A stretch of DNA of 64,000 nucleotides from Branchiostoma lanceolatum (Eukaryota; Chordata; Leptocardii; Amphioxiformes; Branchiostomatidae), in contig NC_089725.1 in assembly GCF_035083965.1 (NCBI RefSeq), positions 30,947,925 to 31,011,924 of the forward strand. Direction: 5' to 3'. The notes under the pieces are model-generated. The model did no database searches. It worked only from the letters and a program-made list of their open reading frames with translations, and had not been told where the DNA came from. This document shows, in pieces, positions 22,101-34,921 of this stretch. The position numbers and the translations under genes were made by a program. The number at the start of each line of letters is the position of its first letter. Position 1 is the stretch's first letter.

Positions 22101-22971
22101 CATACTACTGTACTACTACGACAATTCAAGTTTATGTTTTAAATCACTGCCTGGATGTCTAAGCTTTATCGGAAAAGTTACTCGAGCAACTGGTCACTTC
22201 CGGTTTATGTTTTATGCGTTACGTTACAACAAAAGATGCTTGTCCAAATGCTTCAAACGTTTGTAAAGTGTGAGACGTTTGCCGACAGAAAAGTGCATCT
22301 TTTGCTTATGAGAAGACCAGGGTAGACGAAGAAAGCAAAGCTAATGCCGCCGTAATGCGCCCTGACTATTGACCGAGCCTGAAAAATGGATAGCAGCCTG
22401 CTCACTACATACTACTACAGAAAAGTGCATCTGTTGCTTATGAGAAGACCAGGGTAGACGAAGAAAGCAAAGCTAATGCCGCCGTAATGCGCCCTGACTA
22501 TTGACCGAGCCTGAAAAATGGATAGCAGCCTGCTCACTACATACTACTGTTGCTTATGAGAAGACCAGGGTAGACGAACAAAGCAAAGCTAATGCCGCCG
22601 TAATGCGCCCTGACTATTGACCGGGCCTGAAAAATGGATAGCAACCTGCTCACTACATACTACTGTACTACTACGACAATTCAAGTTTATGTTTTAACTC
22701 ACTGCCTGGATGTCTAAGCTTTATCGGAAAAGTTACTCGAGCAACTGGTCACTTCCGGTTTATGTTTTATGCGTTACGTTACAACAAAAGATGCTTGTCC
22801 AAATGCTTCAAACGTTTGTAAAGTGTGAGACGTTTGCCGACAGAAAAGTGCATCTGTTGCTTATGAGAAGACCAGGGTAGACGAAGAAAGCAAAGCTAAT
22901 GCCGCCGTAATGCGCCCTGACTATTGACCGAGCCTGAAAAATGGATAGCAGCCTGCTCACTACATACTACT
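19149..22971. repeat. Array of B-type termini
   Basis: About 20 units end in GATAGCARCCTGCTCACTAC plus ATACTACT. Full units (~310 bp) begin GTACTACTACGACAATTCAAG; short ones (~115 bp) begin GTTGCTTATGAGAAGACC; others start at ACAGAAAAGTGC or TTGCTTTATCGG. B and A terminal repeats are homologous (CCAGGGTRGACGAAnAAAGCAnAGCTAATG). No credible gene. Confidence 0.85.
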
Positions 22972-22980
22972 CTAAAACAT

Positions 22981-23316
22981 ACAAATATTCACCACAAATT
23001 TTGTGTCCAAACTTGACCAAACTACATTTTTTTTTTTCTGAAAACACTGTTGATTGATGATATCATACTACTTGTGCATCAGAAAAACATAAATGCACCG
23101 AAAAGCACCCGTGGGAAAGTAAAGAAAATCATATTTGATATTGTTTTTGTAATAATTGTAAACAAGCATAATTTTCTTTACTCTACCATGGGTGCTTTTT
23201 GGTGCATTTGGGTTTTTCTGATGCACAAACAGTATGATATCATCAATCAACAGTGTTTTCAGAAAAACACTGTAGTTTGGTCAAGTTTGGACACAAAATT
23301 TGTGGTGAATATTTGT
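22981..23316. mobile_element. Long palindrome, MITE-like
   Basis: The outer 36 bp (22981-23016 and 23281-23316) are perfect inverted repeats, and imperfect pairing continues inward for ~150 bp per arm (TGTTGATTGATGATATCAT on both sides). Because of the symmetry both strands encode the same short peptide (IDDIILxVHQKN), which is not a gene. It follows the end of the B array directly. Confidence 0.7.
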
Positions 23317-24690
23317 ACAATGGTAAACAAGTGTTTGCGACATAATTTAGAAAGTTGTACGCAAATTACAAAGGTCAGACAGTCTCATGGACTAATCAAG
23401 TCTTTTGACAATTCAAGAGAAGAAAATCTAACGATCAAATTGCACCAGTTCTTGCAATATCAAAAGCAACATGACAAGTCTATATGCTTCTTGCCCACAG
23501 TCAGCCATCTGTGGGTGTGTATTGCAGGATGTGTATTGAAGAATCATGGGATGGTATCATTCCCCCCCCCCCCCTGAGCCTCTCTGCTGCAAGGATATAC
23601 CTGCAAACAATGAAGCATGTTGTAAGTTGTAAATCAAAGTTGCATTGCCATTATGGTAAGCATATCATCTAGTGATATATCTCAAGTAGTTAAAGGACAG
23701 GCTGTGGAATTCACCAAATCACTACAGTATTTCCTTGGTACAAACTTCCATGATGATCTTGTCAGTCAAGGAGGCGGAATACTATATGAGCGTTAGCAAT
23801 GTTTTACACAATCACAAAAAACATACCAGGCACAGTATATCAAGTTTCAATAAACTTATGTTGGAAACTCCCAGTATACTTACCAATCTTTCCTGGCTGA
23901 TGGCTTTGTTAAACTACTTGCTGATATTTGGGAAGTTAAACAAGCTAGGAACATCATCTGGATCTGCAGGGTCTGTTGAACAATTCCTTGCAACACTAGA
24001 TGCAAAGATATAATGTTATATCAAATAAACATGTAACGTTATCATATTACCTCATTGTGGACACATGTACTTCAGCACCAAGAGACCAATTTTGTATGTT
24101 GTCTCAACATAATCTAAAATATACATCTGTAGGAGAATTCATGAATCAGTTTAGTAATATAAGTTACAATTCTGGTAGAATATCTATCGACGCCGTATTT
24201 ACCAGATTTTACAATCGCTATAAGACAGACTCTTCAAACACCCCCCTCCCACGCACTTACAGAATAATTCTCTATAACGGTTGCACATGTGGTCACCATG
24301 ACATGAATCAGTGACAACAAAAGTTACCTACGGATGTGCGAAGTAATAGTGAAATCTAGATTATGAAATGACGATTATGTATCGATGAGAGGGAATAACA
24401 ACAACAAGACATCGACCTCACCTGAAAATTTCGTGGTAGCTGCACACCCTCTCGAGTCTCGTGGCCTTTCGGAGTCCACGTTGCCGGGGTTGTTTTCTTT
24501 CCCTCCTGAAAATCGGACCATTTCAGCGCTGAAAGCCAGACTACCCTGCATTCTGGTTCCGCTGAGATTATTTTTACAGCCGTTGACCCGCCGATTTGTG
24601 CAGTTTACCGCGCAACAACCCAGATGCCTGCAACAACCCGTCGGCTTGTTTACGTTCGCAGCGCGCCTCGCCTACCACCGCTTTCTGCCT
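23317..24690 (+). other. Non-repeated DNA with a possible hAT-like transposase relic
   Basis: Around 23735-24013 a 92-codon frame contains ILTNLSWLMALLNYLL, FGKLNKLGTS and VEQFLATLDAKI, which recall the WL..L.YL.DIF..LN.LN linker of ZBED/SCAND3-type proteins derived from hAT transposases. The match is short, lacks DDE residues, and may be chance. A run of 13 C lies at 23562-23574. Other frames here (24000, 24385) are not convincing genes. Confidence 0.3.
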
Positions 24691-24694
24691 ACCA

Positions 24695-24767
24695 TGACGT
24701 CACGTGACGTAACCGTTACGTCATCGCGATCGCTCGTATAAAGAGGGGTCGAACGGAATTGTGTCAT
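24695..24767 (+). promoter_or_regulatory. PolB copy 2 promoter with CRE cluster
   Basis: TATAAAGAGG at 24737 is preceded by TGACGTCA (24695-24702), CACGTG (24701-24706), TGACGTA (24705-24711) and TTACGTCA (24716-24723). These are ATF/CREB-type and E-box sites. Only the E-box is shared with copy 1. The leader after the TATA is the same in both copies. Confidence 0.6.
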
Positions 24768-25478
24768 TTCTCTAGTTAATCGAGCAGGAAGTACACCGTG
24801 TGGTCGTTATCGAGAGTCCTTCCGAGGCCTTTTCATACCATTTAACGTAAGATTCTTGGTCTGTTTTGTTGTGGAATCGGTTGCTGGGTTTCCCAGGATC
24901 ATTTTGATACGTTTCCCGAGTTTCTACGCTCAGGATTCGCTGAGTAACGAGAGTTTTTTTGCCACCGTACCCCCCTCTCGGGCTCGTTTCGGCGGACGGA
25001 AGCTGCTATCCCGTCTGCTTATCCTACGCCGTGGCGGTGGTTGTTTGGCGGCGATTTTTACGCCCCAACGTGAATTAACTGTCTCTTCCTGCCATAGGGA
25101 GGACTGCCAGGTTTGCCAGGGTCGTTTTGAGTACTATTTTTGTGATATTCTCACGATTTGGGCTGTGTTTGGGTGGATCCGTTTGGTGACACAACCACCC
25201 CCAAAAACAGGAAAGGAACATGGCTGCACATGTTTGTTTTTTTTCATCGAACAAATCTCTTAGAAATCGCTCTTTCGGGCGGCTATGGGTTCTGAAACGA
25301 GCAAAAAGGTCATAAATTTTTTAAAAGAGAGCAGATTTTCTGTGGGTGACAACAACGATCTCTCCAGCAAAAGAACCTGGCCCGTTGTAGAAAATTGCGA
25401 ATAATATTAATCGCTCCTGACGGAAACAAACGTTGGCGCCGCCGTGAAAGCTTGCAAAGGAGACTAATGAAACGTCTG
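24767..25478 (+). other. Putative noncoding first exon of PolB copy 2
   Basis: Counterpart of 2045-2752. The donor is CTG|GTAAGA (GT at 25479) instead of CAG|GTAAGA, slightly weaker. The acceptor before the PolB ATG ends at 29684. Confidence 0.35.
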
Positions 25479-26428
25479 GTAAGATTTCCATTTTACACAT
25501 TTTCTTCATTATTTTGCAGGTCTAACTAAATTTTTATGGAATTTTAGGTGATTCTCATTGACTAATGTTCCTTGATTGTTTACATGGTCTATTGTCGCCA
25601 GCATAATTCTGTTTGGTAGATCAGTGCCTTGAAAAAAATGTTCACGGTGACTCCTAGTATCTTCAAGCCCGTGCACAGATTATGGCTTTTAAGGCACCAA
25701 ACAAAATGATGCTGACGACCGGCGACATGCATGTAAATAAGCAAGGGACGTTGTTTAGAGTTACCAAAAATGCCATGAAAGTTAGGTTAGACCACCAGGA
25801 AAATAATGAAAAAATATGTAAATGGAGGTGTTACCTGACGTTTCACCTGTCATTACCGCCCGGAAAAGCAATTTCAGATAGATTCATCCGTTAAAAACAC
25901 ATGCAGACATGGTCAACGGAAGGAATGCATATTGGAATGACCATTCCTTCCGTTTTTAAACCGGCAAGAATTAATTTTACCCGGGGGTAACAGCAATAAG
26001 GAAGTTCTCCCCACCGTGACCTAGCCTACAGTTCGAGGGCTGAGTTGATCCCAATAACCATGTAAACACATAAAATACACAGGAATCCTAGTCCCGTCTA
26101 CCAGGATGAACAATAGCTGGAGCTAAAGACTGAGTAGTACGAGTATTTTTTTCTTCTGTTTTTTTAAAAATAGCATTGTCAAACAAAGCAAAATGACCCA
26201 GATAATTACATCAAAGCCACAATGAAATATTTTGCACAACTTTCAGGTTTAAAAAAAATTAAGAACCCCGTGTTCAAATTGCAACAGCCAAACTAGTTTC
26301 ACCTATAACGTTATTTGCAACTTGACAATGTCTTCCTCACAGCTGAACTAGCTTTTATAGTGATTGTGTGTCTAGAAATATGGCTTATATTTGTGGCGTC
26401 TCCTTGGTTGTCGAAAAAGTCAGTACAT

Positions 26429-27155
26429 GTAGAGTCCATTCCAAGTCACCAAAAGGGTTTTCATTGTCATCATTTACAACTGTTTTTAATTCTTTGTAAT
26501 TATTTGTCTATGAGATTTCATACTTTGGAAATACTTTGAATTCATTCAACTTTATGAGCATTTGCCCGGTTGTGTAAAACTTTGGAAACATTAATGATGT
26601 AGAATATGATATTTCTACTAGCTTCTAAATAATGGTTACAGCACTTTACAATTTTTTACAATTATTTGTAACATTTTGTAAATGGGTCTGTGGGCTGTGA
26701 AGAAAGCAATTCACAATACCACACATCTTTGAGAATTATGTTTGGGCACCACGCATAGTTGGCTTGCCACAAAGGACCTAACACTAACAGTGTCCAGCAG
26801 TGAAATCTAAAAATGTACAGAGACAGACAATAGGGCTGGATTAGCTCCTTCTTTTATAGGGACAATTTCCCAAATACACTATCTAGAACGTATTGTATAC
26901 ATTTCTCTATATTTCGAAATTTAGAAGAATCACATTGAAATTTGCAAATCATTCTAAATAAAGATAATTTTGTGCAGTCCCTTTCTAAATGTTTCTAAAA
27001 CATCCAATCGGATTCAAATAAATTCAAATTTTCATATGCAATTTCTTCTTTAAATTTTGAATTATTGTGACTTAGATATTGTTTTATTCAAATTGGTCCA
27101 AACTAATTACAAATATCATTCAAAAACCATCTTGGTGACTTGGAATGGACACTAT
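26429..27155. mobile_element. MITE with 19-bp terminal inverted repeats
   Basis: GTCCATTCCAAGTCACCAA at 26434-26452 is repeated inverted at 27132-27150. Copy 1 has the uninterrupted site CAGTACATATACTGG near 3696. The interior is AT-rich and noncoding. The family is not identified; a TA-type target is possible. Confidence 0.75.
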
Positions 27156-27689
27156 ATACTGGGGCTCTGTAGAGCTGTACATGTACGTTGTATCTGCCAG
27201 TCAATCCAGTCAATATCTGAGACACACTTCCAAACAGAGCATGACAAACCTGCTTTACATTCTTTGGAAGAAAGTGTTTTGAAGGGTAATTCAACTACTT
27301 GGTGAACTGACTTAGCCTGCCTCCACAGGGTCTGGTAGTCTACGTCAGTTGAATTTATTGGGTGATCTATTTTTTTATAGTACAGTTGTGCCCTTTAAGC
27401 TCTTTATGATATGTGACTGAACCTTCCTAGTACGTTACGTCTTTACGACTGGTATTTTAGATCGTGCGTTGTCATATGCTGAAGGATCCAGTTTAAACAG
27501 CTTGCCTTGGCGGAACTGGCGTTTTACCCCAACAAGAGGGGTGTTGCCCAGTATACGATCAAGATCAAGATCAACTGAATAAACATGCCCCGCCAAACAC
27601 CAATGAAGCTAAGAAACAAACAAGGTCCTACAGTCAAGTTCCTCTATCTTACGATACAACATCCATAATATTTTCAACTACGGTTAAAG

Positions 27690-27735
27690 CGCGCGCGCGC
27701 ACACACACACACACGCACACACACACGCACACACG
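27690..27735. repeat. (CG)n(CA)n microsatellite
   Basis: Alternating purine-pyrimidine tract, GC repeats followed by CA repeats, replacing a different sequence in copy 1. It has Z-DNA-forming potential. Confidence 0.85.
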
Positions 27736-29710
27736 AGAGCAACCACCTCTCCTTACCAACCACTTTTACCCAGTTCCCTGAGCGGTTGCTTGCGTCAGGT
27801 TTGACTGTAGTAGAAATTATTTTTAGACGTTAAATCGCGATCAGTTTATATCACTTCCAAAGTGCCAACATCTGAAAACACTTTGTTAAAGCTGACACCT
27901 TTCAGCATCTCACTGGCGAGTTTGTTTTGTCAGATTTGTCATGGCTGATTCGAATCTGAGTTTCAAAGCGACAGATTGGTCTGGGTGATACTGAGCTGAC
28001 AAGGAAGGCAAATTCTGCCTCCTCGTAACTCGGGTTTGGCCTCTGAAACTGGTATGTTAAATCGAAGTTTGAAAACGAAAAGATAAAAAGCCAAAATTGA
28101 AGATGTAGAATAGAGTTTGGGGGATGGACCGAAAATGGTCGATGGGAGCTGAGCGTTGCAGGTGTAATTACTGTCTACTCGTGTGAATAATATAAACTAG
28201 AGGGCATTTACACAGTTTTATTTTCTAATCATAGCAAATCTATGCTCTTTAAAAATACTCGAACAGTTTCCAACGCCTAATTATTGACAGGGGCTTTCTC
28301 TAATGAATGCTTCTATGGCTCGTCTCCAACAACAACGCCTTTCGCTCGAAAGTTCCTGAAATTTTGTTCAGAAAGTAGTTTATTGGGGTGGAGAAACCCC
28401 ACATACGTGCCAAGGTGGGTTAAGTAATGAACATGACAAGAGTATCGATTACGGTCTATAGCATGCAAATGACACATGAAGCAAAGGCGTACCTGGGGTC
28501 ACAGAAGACTGCTCCCCTTACCCTGTCTTGTTTGTTTCGGCGGCTGCGCCTCACCGGTGTGGACGTTGAATAGAAATTTCACTTTGATAACATGATCTGA
28601 GAGTAAAAACGAATTCAAAGAATAGGATGAATAGCAGCAACAAATTGTAGTTCTGTTTATATTCGTCGAACGATAGGTTCACCTGACCCCAGTGCTATTG
28701 ACGTATGTCCTGTGTGTGGAAGCCGCATGAACTAACGTTTGGGCTGCGACACCTAAGATTATTTGACGTCACCATCGCCCTGCTATGGGTATGGTAGAGG
28801 TTTACGACAGCGAATTGAGCGTTACAAAATCTTAATCCGTGCCAGGTCGCCAAGTCAGGGGTCACACTATTTGTCTCTCTAAAATACTCGGTGGCGCTGT
28901 CAATGACCTGTAAGTGTAGATGCAGCCTGTCTGTCGGGCTCTCTGGCTTTGTTTGTTTGGCAGAGCCGGAAAACCGCCTTAAGCATAACACAGTCACACA
29001 ACAATCAAAGCTAGTTCAGTAGTAAGGAAGACATTTTCAAGTTGATAATATAAGAGCAATATCAAGTTTGAATTGAATTGAGGGACTGATTTGACAGTTA
29101 AAATTTGAACACGGGGTTCTTTTCAAACCCTGAAATTTGTGCAAACCCTGAAAGCATTTTATTGATAGTGTAGCTTTGATGCAATTATTTGGGTCATTTT
29201 GCTTTGCTTGATAATGTTATTTCAAAAACCAGTCTTATGCATATCAGCTCCAGCTATTGTTCCTCCTGGTAGACAGGTCTAGGATTCCTGTAGATCTCGA
29301 TGTGTTTATACGGTTATTGGGGTCAATTCACTACTGTTTCCCTTGGTAGAATTCTTGCCATTTTAAATGCTACGAATGAACACAGTAACTTACACTAATC
29401 TTGCTTCATAAGAAAACTAACCGAACATTTGTTTGTCGACGTTTCGTCCTTACCGTCTTAAACTTGTTGATCCTTCAGGACCGAGCATCAATAGAAACAT
29501 TCGTGTTTGTCATAGACTACTATGAATGAATATGCCGTGTATGATTAGACTCCGTCGTTCGGAGGATTCTTTGTGGAATGTAGGTGCTCACAAAATCGTG
29601 CGCACTCCCGGAGAGCAGTATTGTTACGCGCAAATTTGTACGTTAAGTGTTTAAAACTCATTGAATGTTTGCATGTTGTTTCAGAAACCAGCGACACCGT
29701 CCAATAGTCA

Positions 29711-32700
29711 ATGATGGCGTTCAGTTGTGATACATGTGACAAAACCTTCGCCCACAAACAATCACTCAATCGTCACAAAAAGGAGCACGACTCGACCGCA
29801 CCCATGCACGAGTGCGATTTCTGCGGCAAGAAATTTGCAAGACGCGACAACCTGCTACAACATCGGCGCGTATCGTGCATAGGGACACCTCCCAAAGAAC
29901 ACCCCGTGCCGTCTACATCTCGCGGGAAGAAGAGGGATGCTCCGGCAGACGGGGCCGGCCCCAGGGCGAAACGACGTCACGTTCAGCCCGGAGGGTTTGC
30001 CTTTAAGGAAGATCCGACGGACGTTCCGGAGAACCCAATTCCGCAAGACGACGACGTGGCCGTCCAGAATCTCTACCGACAAAAATGGCCGACCATTCGA
30101 ACACAGTTTAGGAGAAGTCAAAGGATCCAGGACACGTACAACTTTAGGCTGAACTCTGAAGACCCGACCGATCTGGCCGACCTCGTGTGGTCCATCTTCA
30201 AGGATCAACTAACCGTCTTTAAAATCAACTTATCGTTCGGGTTCTTTCTTCGGGACGGCGAAACTGGGGCACTGCGATACTTCCACCCATCAGAAAATAA
30301 CAACAAGTTTCTGCCAGCACCCGTCCTGGTAGAAAACGACGACGGCGTTAGGCGGTTCCTGGACAGCATCGAGGACGTGGACATCATGGAACAGGCACGC
30401 CAGCAGCGTCCTAACAGCAAGTCGGTCCTGCACAAGATGGTGAACGTGACGTTTTACGTCAACAAAATCAAAGGCCATCCCATCGGTGCGCCCCAGACAG
30501 TGCAGGACTACATCAAAAAGAGTAGGTCAATCATCGCCCTACTGGGGGACAGACATGGCCCTTACACCGACAAGCTCTGATTCTTCCGGTGCCTGGCACT
30601 CCATCGCAACTACGACGACCGCACCAAACTGGAAAGACCGACAAAGAAGCTCTTCAGTAAGTACCTGGCGTGCGTGGGCAAGACGGCCAAACACTTCAAA
30701 GGCGTGTCCCTCAAAAACCTGGACGAGCTAGAAACTTTATTTGAGGTCGACATTTTCGTCTATACCCTTCGGCCCAGCGATGAAGAGGACGCAGGAGGCA
30801 ACGATTTCTTCGCGGAACTGGTGAGGCGTCCCCTGTCGACGTACAAGAACAAAATGTACCTGAATCTCTACAAGGAACATTTTTCTTACATCAAAAACTT
30901 CCAAACCTACGCAAAGTCCTTTGGTTGTCCGCGATGTGGAAAGAGGTGGCGGCGCAGCGGCAACTGCGAACGCCACATGCGCACGTGCGACGGTCAGGTG
31001 AAAAGGGAATACCCAGGGGGCGCCTACCGTCTACCACAGACCGTCTTCGAGAAACTGAAGGACGAAGGGATCGAAGTCCCCGAGGAAGATCAGTACTACC
31101 CTTACCGCGCCTGCTTCGACATAGAATGCCTCCTGAAACCGCTGAACGGTGACAAGACCAACAGACTGCAGTGGGAGGCCGTTCACGAGTTGCTGAGCGT
31201 TAGCGTGGCCAGTAACGTGTCGGAATATGAACATCCAAAATGTTTCGTGTCCGAAGGCGACCCGACAAAAGTGGCCGAAACCTTGTTGGCCTACCTGCAG
31301 GAAGTCAGCCGTAAGGCGTACGCCCTTCTGTCGGACAAGTTCGCCTGGGTCGTGGAGAAGATGGAGGCCATCAGGGAAAATGACTTGAAGCGAGAAGAAG
31401 CGGAAGGAGAAGAAACAGAAGAAGAAGAAGCAAAGAGAGAAGGAGAAGCGGAGGAAGAAGAAGAAGCGGAGGAAGAAGAAACAGAAGGAGAAGAAACGGA
31501 GGGAGACGAAACGGAAGGAGAAGAAGGACAAGAAGCGGAAGGAGACGAGGCGGAAGGAGAAGAAGCGGAAGACGACGAGATCAAACAACAGGGAAAACGC
31601 CGAAAAACGCATTACATGACCAAACTGTTGGCGGAATTAGACAAATACATGAGAAAGTTGGTGGTCCTTAGCTTCAACGGTGGGAATTATGACCTCAACG
31701 CCATCAAAAAGGTATTTCTCCCACCGTTGTTGCGATCGACCACTAAACTCCGGCCGATCAAAATGAACAACACCTACATGTCAATAGAAACGGACGACCT
31801 CAAATTCCTCGATCTCATCAACTACGTGGCCCCGGGCTTCTCCTATTCGACCCTGCTGAAGGCATACGACTGCCAGGAGACAAAGGGATTCTTCCCGTAA
31901 GTTGGCGTCTTTGTTTGTTTGTTTGCTAATTTGTTTGTTTGTTTGTTTGTTTGTTTGTTTGTTTATTTATTTGTTTGGTTGGTTGGTTGGTTGATTGATA
32001 CGACCAAACGTGTTAGACCGAAAGGTGACGTCTTATTCGTCTCGTTGATATGACAGGTACGAATGGATGGACAGTTTGGAAAAGTTGGAGCACACACAGC
32101 TGCCACCACGAGCCGCCTTCCACAGCAACCTACGACAGTCAGACATATCGGAGGACGAGTACCTGTACTGTCAGCGGGTATGGAAAGAGCAGGGCATGAC
32201 GACCATGAGGGAATTCCTCATATGGTAGGTGTATGTCTTCTTGTAGTCTTATGGGTGTTGCCCCCTTTTTTTTTAACCCTTAGCACACTAAAGTAGCCGT
32301 TTGGCGACCCACTCTCTATTGGTCACAGAGTTAAGCAGAAGGGAGAAGGTCAACGATCTATAGAATATCGTACGCAGAAGATTGATTATTGTTTCGTCAT
32401 TGTTTCTACAGGTACAACAACAAGGACGTGGTCCCGATGCTGGAAGTCGTGCAGAAGATGGCCGAATTCTACCGGAAGAAATCCATCGACATGTTTAAAG
32501 ACGGAATAAGTGTGCCCGGCCTGACACTAAAGTACCTTTTTATGAACTTGCCGAAGGACACCTACTACACGCTTGTAGACAACGAGGACGTGTACAGGTT
32601 GTTTAAAGACAACATAGTGGGGGGCCCCAGCATTATCTTTCATAGGTACCACGAGAAGGGCAAGACTTACATCAGGGCCGACGAGATGAAAAAGTTGGGC

Positions 32701-34428
32701 AGGGAACCGAAACCTTGTCAAAAGGTGGTTGGCTACGACGCGAATGCGTTGTATCTCTGGGCCCTAACGCAGGACATGCCCACTGGCCATTACATTCGGC
32801 GGCGGGAACACACCGGCTTCAAACGAGAATATTCTGCCTCTCCCCGGGGACGCAATGCCGTTGACTGGTTAGACTGGGAGGCCCAAGAGCGGGACCTCGT
32901 CATTCGGCACAAATTGAATGGCACGGAAAAGCGTATCGGTCCACGTCGAATTCCTGTGGACGGTTTCTGTTCGGCCACCGGGGAAATTTTTGAGTTTAAC
33001 GGTTGTTATTGGCACGGCCACGACTGTTACTTGAACAGAGGCCGCAACTACAACAAACAACGCGGCAAATCATTCGAGACCTTGCGGGAAGAAACGGCAG
33101 AAAGGACCGAGTACCTGCAGGGGTGTAAGTATAAGGTCAACGAAATGTGGGAGTGCCAGTGGGAAAGTTTAACAAGAACCGACGACCGATTAGCGTCGTT
33201 TTTGGCCGGTCGCAAGACTCCCACTGAACATCTTCTTTCCATGACCCGTGAACGCCTCCTCGAGGCTGTTCGCTCGGGAGACTTGTTTGGAGTGGTAGAA
33301 TGCGACATTGAGGTCCCCGCAGATCGCAAGTCGCACTTTGCCGAAATGCCCCCTATATTCAAGAATGTCGACATTTCCATCGACGACATCGGCGAATACA
33401 TGAAGTCGTATGCCGAGGAGCATCACATTATGTCCAAACCCAGGCGGTCGCTGATTGGCAGTATGTTTGGTCGAAAGATCCTCTTGGCTACGCCCTTGCT
33501 CAATTGGTACATTGATCACGGCTTGAAAGTCACTCACATCTACCAAGTGTTGGAGTACAGACCCAAGCCGAGTTTCAAGTCTTTTGGGGACGCCGTCAGT
33601 GACGCGCGGCGCAAGGGCGACGAGGATCAAGCCAAGAAGATCATCGCCGATACCATGAAGCTGATCGGTAATTCGGGGTATGGTAAGACGGTCACCAACA
33701 AAGAAAGACAGACTGACGTCGAGTATTGCGAAGACGTTGTGACAGCCACCCGAAAGATCAACACCCCGCGGTTTCGGCACCTGGTCGTGATCAACGACGA
33801 TTTCATGGAAATCGAATCGTCAAAACGTAAGATCAGATTTGATCTCCCCCTTCAAATTGGGTTCTTTGTGTACCAGTATGCAAAGCTCCGCATGCTGAAG
33901 TTTTATTACGATTTCATGCTTAAGTACGTGGATAGGTCCGATTTCCAATATTGTGAAATGGACACGGACTCGGCGTACATCGCCATCTCTGCAGACAGAC
34001 TGAAGGACGTTATCAAACCCAACAAGCGTGATGAGTACGAAAACGAGAAACATAAATGGTTCCCCCGCACGGATGACCCACAGCACGCGGCTTACGACAA
34101 GCGCACTCCCGGGTTGTTCAAGGAAGAATGGTCCGGGAACGGGATTGTCGGCCTGAGTAGTAAGACCTATTACTGCTTCGGTGGAGACGAGAAGAGCGCA
34201 GACAAGTTCAGTTGCAAGGGGGTGAACAAACGATCCAACGACATCGATCACCACAAGTATCTGAACGTCCTGCTGACGAAGAAAAGTGGTCAGGGCATCA
34301 ACAAAGGGTTTCGCATGCGCGACAACGAAATGCACACGTACACGCAAAGCCGAGATGCCTTTTCATACTTCTATCCAAAAAGAAAGGTACAAAAGGACGG
34401 GGTAACCACTCTTCCACTGGATATCTAG
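29711..34428 (+). pseudogene. PolB copy 2, nonsense codon in the OTU-like domain
   Basis: Same three-exon structure as copy 1 (29711-31896, 32057-32224, 32412-34428) and the same motifs, but codon 290 is TGA (30578-30580) where copy 1 has TGC. This truncates the product to 289 residues, before the exonuclease and polymerase. The rest of the frame is intact, so the break looks recent. The second zinc finger keeps the canonical Phe that copy 1 has lost, while the insertion motif reads FNGCYWHG instead of FHGCYWHG. Initiation downstream of the stop (first ATG in frame near 30674) could still give a polymerase lacking the OTU-like nucleophile. Confidence 0.85.
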
Positions 34429-34819
34429 ACCAACCCGTCTCTTAAAAATCTGTACGCGTTGTCGTTGCTCCGTGATCCCATGTTCATCGGAATCGACTCA
34501 GACGTTTGCATATCCATGATCCGTACATATTTGTGACTTATGTATTATTACGTCTTCATAGATGCATATATTACATGGTGGAAATAGGTAAACATATCAA
34601 AGGATGTTCTAAACTCCAGAAGGCGGTGTTATTTTCCACTAGATTATGTATCAATCAATACATAATCAGCCGACTTTTTACAGAATTCTGCTTGTGGTAA
34701 ATTTTACAAGGTGTGTTTTTTAAAACAATATGATACTCACTAAACCCCTACAGACCCTACCAGTGTATTCCCTATGCGTAAACATACATTTTTAAACGTG
34801 GATATTTTCAGCTCAAATG

Positions 34820-34902
34820 AGGGTGGTTAAGCACAATAAAAAGGCCAATTGTTAATAAGATATAAAAGAACACATAGCAAGAAGAGTTTTCTTAACCACC
34901 CT
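34820..34902 (+). terminator. Hairpin-enclosed polyadenylation signal, copy 2
   Basis: AGGGTGGTTAAG (34820-34831) and CTTAACCACCCT (34891-34902) flank CACAATAAAAAGG, as in copy 1. Confidence 0.5.
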
Positions 34903-34921
34903 GATATTCTTTTTATAATCT

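Larger units (their letters stand above)
25961..29366. mobile_element. Inverted-repeat transposon, both arms present
   Basis: The left arm (about 25961-26385) matches the complement of about 29000-29366, imperfectly, with shared phrases such as AACAATAGCTGGAGCT, ACAGGAATCCTAG, GACCCCAATAACC and GGCAAGAATT. The arms are ~370-420 bp. The interior has no transposase-like ORF. A MITE and a CA microsatellite lie inside. Confidence 0.65.

Noticed and set aside
19149-22971. CRISPR-like array
   Set aside because: Units vary in length, have no short unique spacers, and lie in eukaryotic DNA; they are truncated terminal repeats.
23050-23577. 175-aa gene at the palindrome
   Set aside because: The opposite strand encodes nearly the same peptide because the DNA is palindromic; it starts with TTG and runs into a C homopolymer.
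24385-24741. 118-aa ORF before the copy 2 promoter
   Set aside because: Low-complexity composition, runs through the CRE/TATA promoter, and has no counterpart elsewhere.
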